Source of the DNA: an uncultured Cryomorphaceae bacterium
GTDB lineage: Bacteria > Bacteroidota > Bacteroidia > Flavobacteriales > Schleiferiaceae
DNA length: 9,559 nt
Assembly (NCBI GenBank): GCA_937900215.1
Contig: CALCFH010000435.1
Location: 1 to 9,559, forward strand
Direction: 5' to 3'
Position numbers and translations under genes: made by a program. The notes beneath the pieces were generated by a model. The model saw nothing but the letters and a program-made list of their open reading frames with translations. It did not search any database and was not told the origin of the DNA. Positions 6,316-9,559 of the stretch are shown piece after piece. Numbering within the stretch: position 1 is the stretch's first letter; each line of letters opens with the position of its first letter.

Positions 6316-6394
6316 CAGCCCCAAATTAAGGGGGAAGACTGTCGACCGCTGGCCAAAAGATGGTGGATGTAGACACTCAAAATACATAATTAGT
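6316..6394 (+). promoter_or_regulatory. rplS 5' leader, possibly structured
   Basis: The leader has no Shine-Dalgarno sequence and contains pairable segments. CCCC (6319-6322) can pair with GGGG (6330-6333), though part of this may lie before the transcription start. CCGCU (6346-6350) can pair with GGUGG (6362-6366) using two wobble pairs, and GUC (6341-6343) with GAC (6372-6374) can close it. Ribosomal protein leaders that bind their own product are common, and an L19 leader motif has been proposed for Flavobacteria. Whether this one matches it was not tested. Confidence 0.35.
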
Positions 6395-6748
6395 ATGGAA
6401 GATTTAATCCGTTATGTACAGGATACTCTAATAGAGAAGAAAGAGTTACCTGATTTTTCTGCAGGAGACACAATTACTGTGTATTACCAAATTCGTGAAG
6501 GACAAAAGGTTCGTACGCAGTTTTTCAAAGGTGTTGTTTTACAACGTCGTGGATCTGGCGCAACTGAGACTTTTACTATACGTAAAATGTCAGGTAGTGT
6601 TGGAGTAGAGCGTATTTTCCCAGTAAATGCCCCTGCAATCGAGAAAATTGAAATGAACCGAGAGGGTCGTGTTCGTAGAGCGCGTATTTTCTATCAAAGA
6701 GAGCTTACCGGTAAGGCGGCTCGTATTAAAGAAAAGAGAAGAAGATAG
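6395..6748 (+). CDS. rplS: 50S ribosomal protein L19
   Basis: This 117-residue protein is of normal L19 length and structure. The N-terminal helix MEDLIRYVQDTL is followed by the small beta-barrel with FSAGDTITVYYQIREG (about 21-36). Then come the conserved RTQFFKGVVLQRRGSG (40-55) and FTIRKMSGSVGVERIFP (59-75), and a basic C-terminal tail with RRARIFYQREL and KEKRRR. L19 sits at the interface of the 30S and 50S subunits, where it contributes to an intersubunit bridge. The gene stands alone between the divergent nonulosonate operon and a convergent OmpA-like gene, with its own candidate promoter and a strong terminator. Confidence 0.97.
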   Translation: MEDLIRYVQDTLIEKKELPDFSAGDTITVYYQIREGQKVRTQFFKGVVLQRRGSGATETFTIRKMSGSVGVERIFPVNAPAIEKIEMNREGRVRRARIFYQRELTGKAARIKEKRRR

Positions 6749-6771
6749 TATTTTTCATCTTCTGCTTGTAT

Positions 6772-6799
6772 AAAAAAGCCCCGCAACAGCGGGGCTTTT
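6772..6799. terminator. Bidirectional Rho-independent terminator between rplS and the OmpA-family gene
   Basis: A GC-rich 7-bp stem, GCCCCGC (6778-6784) with GCGGGGC (6789-6795), closes an AACA loop. It is flanked by six A (6772-6777) and four T (6796-6799). It lies 23 bases after the rplS stop, and on the minus strand 24 bases after the stop at 6824, where it ends in six T. It serves both genes. Confidence 0.92.
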
Positions 6800-6823
6800 C
6801 ATTTAGTACTAGCCTGTATAGTG

Positions 6824-8788
6824 TTAATTTGATTTGATAACAAAAACAGTTCGTCTGTTTTTAGCCTTTCCTTCCTCTGTATTGTTATCGGCAATGGGTT
6901 TGGCACTTCCATAGCCTTTGTGCGAAAGCCTGGAAGATTGAATACCCTTTTGCATCAAGTAGTTGTACACCACCTTAGCTCTATCTGAAGAAAGAATACG
7001 GTTGGCCTCGATGCTTCCAACTTCGTCTGTATGCCCTTGTATTTCAGCTCGAACGCTTGGGTTTTCATTTAAAAACAAGGCGAATTCATCTAATACATTT
7101 CTAGCTCCAATATTGAGTTCAGATGAATTGCTTTCAAAATAGATATCATTGAGTTTAAACTCTCTTCCAGACCGTAAACCACTGGCTTCTAATTCTCCTG
7201 CTATCAAACCAGCATTAGATTTTTCGTCAATGAGTCGAGCACTAAATGCAATTTCCTTTTTCTTCACAGTGAGCATATGGTTTTCCCCATTCGAAGAGCG
7301 GACCGCAGCTGTATAGTTTCCGCTCAGCTCATCTACCCGAATATCGATTTTTTCTTGCGTTTTCAAATTCTTTAATTCCAGCTTTGCATCGGTCACGGCC
7401 TTTCCAGACTCATCGCGTAAAGTACCCCTCAGTAAGGTTACTTTTTCTGGCCTTACCTTCTCTGGTAATTCGAAATAATAAATATCATAGTCTTTTCGAC
7501 TGGAGAGTTGCTTGGTTGAGAAATAGGCGGTTTTTCCATCTAAGCTTACGAATAATCCCAAATTATCTTGCTCATTGTTAATGGGATACCCTATATTTTC
7601 TGGTTTTTGCCATTTTTCATCCACCATTCGGGTATAAAAAATATCAAATCCACCCATTCCAGGAAGGCCATCACTACTGAAGTAGAGGGTTCTTGAATCT
7701 GAATGCAGAAAAGGTGTTTTCTCATTGGCTCGAGTATTCACATCTTTACCTAAATTAATAGGAGGACCCCAACTGCCATTGGCCATTCTATGACACATAT
7801 ATAAATCAATTCCACCTAAACCACCTTGCCTATTGCTTGCGAAGAAGAGAAGGTCGCCATTGGCTGAGATGGAAGGTTGAGATTCCCAACTACTGGGCAA
7901 GTTAATGGGTTCAGGCAATGGTTTTAACGGATCCCATTCTCCATTTAACTGACGAGTATACCATAAATCGCAATTCAAATAGCCTGTATCGTTGGGTTCG
8001 CAAATGGTAAAAAAGAGCTCAGAATTGTCTGCTGTAATACTGGGTCCTCCTTCATTGTATTTGTCGTTAAACGGTGTTCGGAGGGGAATTCCTGCAGGAT
8101 ATCGATCGTTGCTTTTATTGGATATGGTAAATTCTTCAACCAGTCTCGCTCCACCCGCTGGACCATCGTATTTATTCCTGCGCATTAACTTGCGAGTGAA
8201 GAGGAATAGTTCCATATCTGGAGAGAGACAACCTAGGTATTCATCAGCCGGGGTGCTTATTCCAGGAACAGGTTTGGGATTAAATGGAACGGCAGACGCT
8301 TTTAGCCTCAAAACAATTTGTTTTTCTTCTAAAATCTCTTGGGCTTGAAATACCAAAGCAGGATCTCTTTCGGGATGTTTAACATAGGTTTCTAGATATT
8401 CAATTCCCTTTTTCTCTTTTCCTGACTCTACCAATATGACTCCCAAATAGAAGTAGAGATCTGCCTTATAGTCCGGACAGGCTTGGATTACCTTATCCCA
8501 ACAAGCTTCGGTTCCAGATAGTTGTCCCTTTTTAAGGTATAATTCACCTAAGAGATAATTTGCGTCTGCATATTGAGGATCAAAATCTACAGCCTTTTCA
8601 AGATACCGTTGTGTTTCTTGAAAATCGCCGCGCTTCCATGCCTTTTGGGCTTTTGGAAGTTGACTCGTTGCCAGATCTTTTGTACTTTGATTACACTCTC
8701 CAAGATCTGGCTGTGCTGCCAAGAAATGAGTAGAAACTAGCACGCTTAAAATCGTGATTATGCCAATAAAAACTTTTTCTCTACTCAT
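6824..8788 (-). CDS. PorE-like exported protein with TPR, beta-propeller, regulatory and OmpA domains
   Basis: This 654-residue protein starts with a signal peptide (hydrophobic core about 7-24, cleavage near LAAQ at 23-26). TPR helices follow at about 45-155, with AWKRGDF and YLLGELYLKKG. Five PD40/WD40-like propeller repeats lie around 183-200, 247-261, 304-331, 357-386 and 409-439, each with a 'SxDG..lyFsS...gg.DIy' pattern. A carboxypeptidase-regulatory-like beta domain lies at about 452-496. An OmpA peptidoglycan-binding domain is at about 545-654, with HTDEVGS (586-592, Asp588), SDRAKVV (601-607, Arg603) and NRR. The same domain order occurs in PorE of the type IX secretion system and in many Bacteroidota paralogues. 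PorE is a lipoprotein, but this one has no canonical lipobox. The nearest cysteine (residue 32, in LGEC) fits poorly. It probably anchors an envelope complex to peptidoglycan. No PorP/SprF partner is adjacent. Confidence 0.88.
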   Translation of the reverse strand: MSREKVFIGIITILSVLVSTHFLAAQPDLGECNQSTKDLATSQLPKAQKAWKRGDFQETQRYLEKAVDFDPQYADANYLLGELYLKKGQLSGTEACWDKVIQACPDYKADLYFYLGVILVESGKEKKGIEYLETYVKHPERDPALVFQAQEILEEKQIVLRLKASAVPFNPKPVPGISTPADEYLGCLSPDMELFLFTRKLMRRNKYDGPAGGARLVEEFTISNKSNDRYPAGIPLRTPFNDKYNEGGPSITADNSELFFTICEPNDTGYLNCDLWYTRQLNGEWDPLKPLPEPINLPSSWESQPSISANGDLLFFASNRQGGLGGIDLYMCHRMANGSWGPPINLGKDVNTRANEKTPFLHSDSRTLYFSSDGLPGMGGFDIFYTRMVDEKWQKPENIGYPINNEQDNLGLFVSLDGKTAYFSTKQLSSRKDYDIYYFELPEKVRPEKVTLLRGTLRDESGKAVTDAKLELKNLKTQEKIDIRVDELSGNYTAAVRSSNGENHMLTVKKKEIAFSARLIDEKSNAGLIAGELEASGLRSGREFKLNDIYFESNSSELNIGARNVLDEFALFLNENPSVRAEIQGHTDEVGSIEANRILSSDRAKVVYNYLMQKGIQSSRLSHKGYGSAKPIADNNTEEGKAKNRRTVFVIKSN

Positions 8789-9559
8789 TTTTCTAAGGCG
8801 TTTTCACTAGCTGCGATAGCGGTAGTTACCGCTATGTCACCCGTAACATTAACAACGGTTCTACACATATCTAGTATGCGGTCTATGGGGAAAATTATAG
8901 CAATCCATGCTGGATTTAAACCTACAGATTCTAAAACAATTATCAGCATGATGATTCCTGCACTAGGAACAGCAGCAGAACCAATAGAAGCAAGGGTTGC
9001 GGTTAGTACAATGGTAGCTTGTTGTGCCAGATCTAAATCAACCATATGAAACTGTGCTAAAAACACCACAGCCACGGCTTGATATAGACTTGTACCATCC
9101 ATATTAACTGTAGCCCCAATGGGCAAAACAAAACTAGAGATGCGCTCGGGTACTTTTAGGTTTTCATGCACAACCTCCATGGTTACGGGTAAAGTGGCTG
9201 CGGAGCTACTGGTTGAAAAGGCCATAAATTGAGCAGGACTTATGGCTTTGTAAAAGCTTCTGTAACTCAAGTTTTTATTAACGGCTAAAACTACAGCTGG
9301 ATAAACCATGAATGCCATTATAATTAAGCCGAGTATAACAACTATAGAATACCATCCCAAGGCTTGGAAGACACTCACCATTGCACCTGGACTATCGCCA
9401 GCTAAATCTGCCATGGTACCAGCCATTAAAGCGAAAACAAAATAGGGGGCAACCGACATTACTATTTCCACCATTTTTAAAAAAATTTCATTTCCTCCCA
9501 TACAGAAGGCAGTCATTCCGGCTACTTTTTCAGGTGGAAGGCTGATCAGGGTAAGTCCG
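8785..9559 (-). CDS. Glutamate/dicarboxylate:cation symporter, C-terminal part, 5' end outside the window
   Basis: The frame is open to the window edge, so the methionine at 9516 is internal, not the start. About 257 C-terminal residues are present of a family usually 400-450 long. Counting from that methionine, the transport domain shows the serine-rich re-entrant hairpin AFSTSSSAATLPVTM (98-112), the unwound TM7 motif NMDGT (137-141), and the second hairpin GSAAVPSAG (175-183). TM8 reads LDMCRTVVNVTGD (214-226). The Asp and Arg in LDMCRT line up with Asp394 and Arg397 of GltPh, which bind the substrate amino group and side-chain carboxylate. This points to glutamate, aspartate or C4-dicarboxylates driven by Na+ or H+ across the inner membrane. 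Its TGA overlaps the start of the PorE-like gene (ATGA, 8785-8788), so the two are probably co-transcribed. Confidence 0.93.
   Translation of the reverse strand, partial: GLTLISLPPEKVAGMTAFCMGGNEIFLKMVEIVMSVAPYFVFALMAGTMADLAGDSPGAMVSVFQALGWYSIVVILGLIIMAFMVYPAVVLAVNKNLSYRSFYKAISPAQFMAFSTSSSAATLPVTMEVVHENLKVPERISSFVLPIGATVNMDGTSLYQAVAVVFLAQFHMVDLDLAQQATIVLTATLASIGSAAVPSAGIIMLIIVLESVGLNPAWIAIIFPIDRILDMCRTVVNVTGDIAVTTAIAASENALEK

Larger units (their letters stand above)
6081..6394. other. Divergent intergenic region between pseB and rplS
   Basis: This 314-base spacer holds the pseB ribosome binding site and candidate promoter at its left end, and the rplS promoter and leader at its right end. 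Between about 6130 and 6307 I see no convincing gene, repeat or RNA. The short extension of the pseB frame to 6146 is not considered coding. Confidence 0.6.

Noticed and set aside
7992..8348. Plus-strand open frame of 118 codons opposite the PorE-like gene
   Set aside because: The minus-strand propeller repeats are conserved in this stretch, so the plus-strand frame is a shadow.
1..9559. CRISPR array, insertion sequence, tRNA or defence system
   Set aside because: No regularly spaced repeats, transposase motifs, terminal inverted repeats, tRNA-like folds or defence-gene motifs were seen.

Overview
The window looks like a low-GC Bacteroidota chromosome, most likely a flavobacterium-like lineage. 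The evidence is signal peptides ending in A-Q, a secreted protein with TPR, beta-propeller, regulatory and OmpA domains typical of the phylum, exact copies of the Bacteroidota -7 promoter element TAnnTTTG upstream of several genes, and mostly weak or absent Shine-Dalgarno sequences. The assignment below phylum is inference.

Layout. Bases 1-96 hold the 3' end of a plus-strand blue-copper (azurin/plastocyanin-like) protein, followed by two tandem hairpin terminators. A small secreted protein of unknown function (211-477, minus) converges on it. A 235-base divergent spacer leads to an unrecognised plus-strand protein at 713-1738 whose C-terminal half looks like a GT-B glycosyltransferase.

From 6080 down to 1869 runs a tightly packed five-gene minus-strand operon for a nonulosonic (sialic-acid-like) sugar: pseB (UDP-GlcNAc inverting 4,6-dehydratase), pseF (cytidylyltransferase), an RmlD-like SDR, a NeuB/PseI-family nonulosonate synthase and a GNAT acetyltransferase. 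Neighbouring genes overlap by 4, 4 and 8 bases, and the last pair is 4 bases apart. The set makes a 4-keto-6-deoxy sugar nucleotide, condenses a derived six-carbon sugar with PEP and activates the product with CMP. The usual aminotransferase (PseC) and UDP-sugar hydrolase (PseG) are absent, and an SDR of uncertain role is present instead. The convergent gene at 713-1738 is a candidate sugar transferase for the product.

Divergent from this operon is rplS (ribosomal protein L19, 6395-6748, plus), with a candidate promoter and a possibly structured leader. Its GC-rich terminator is bidirectional and also serves the minus-strand pair that follows. That pair is a PorE-like TPR/beta-propeller/OmpA protein (6824-8788) and a glutamate/dicarboxylate:cation symporter (8785 to beyond the window end), overlapping by 4 bases.

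The most interesting point is the reduced or altered nonulosonate operon. It is either a split pseudaminic-type pathway with genes elsewhere, or a route to a variant nine-carbon sugar.
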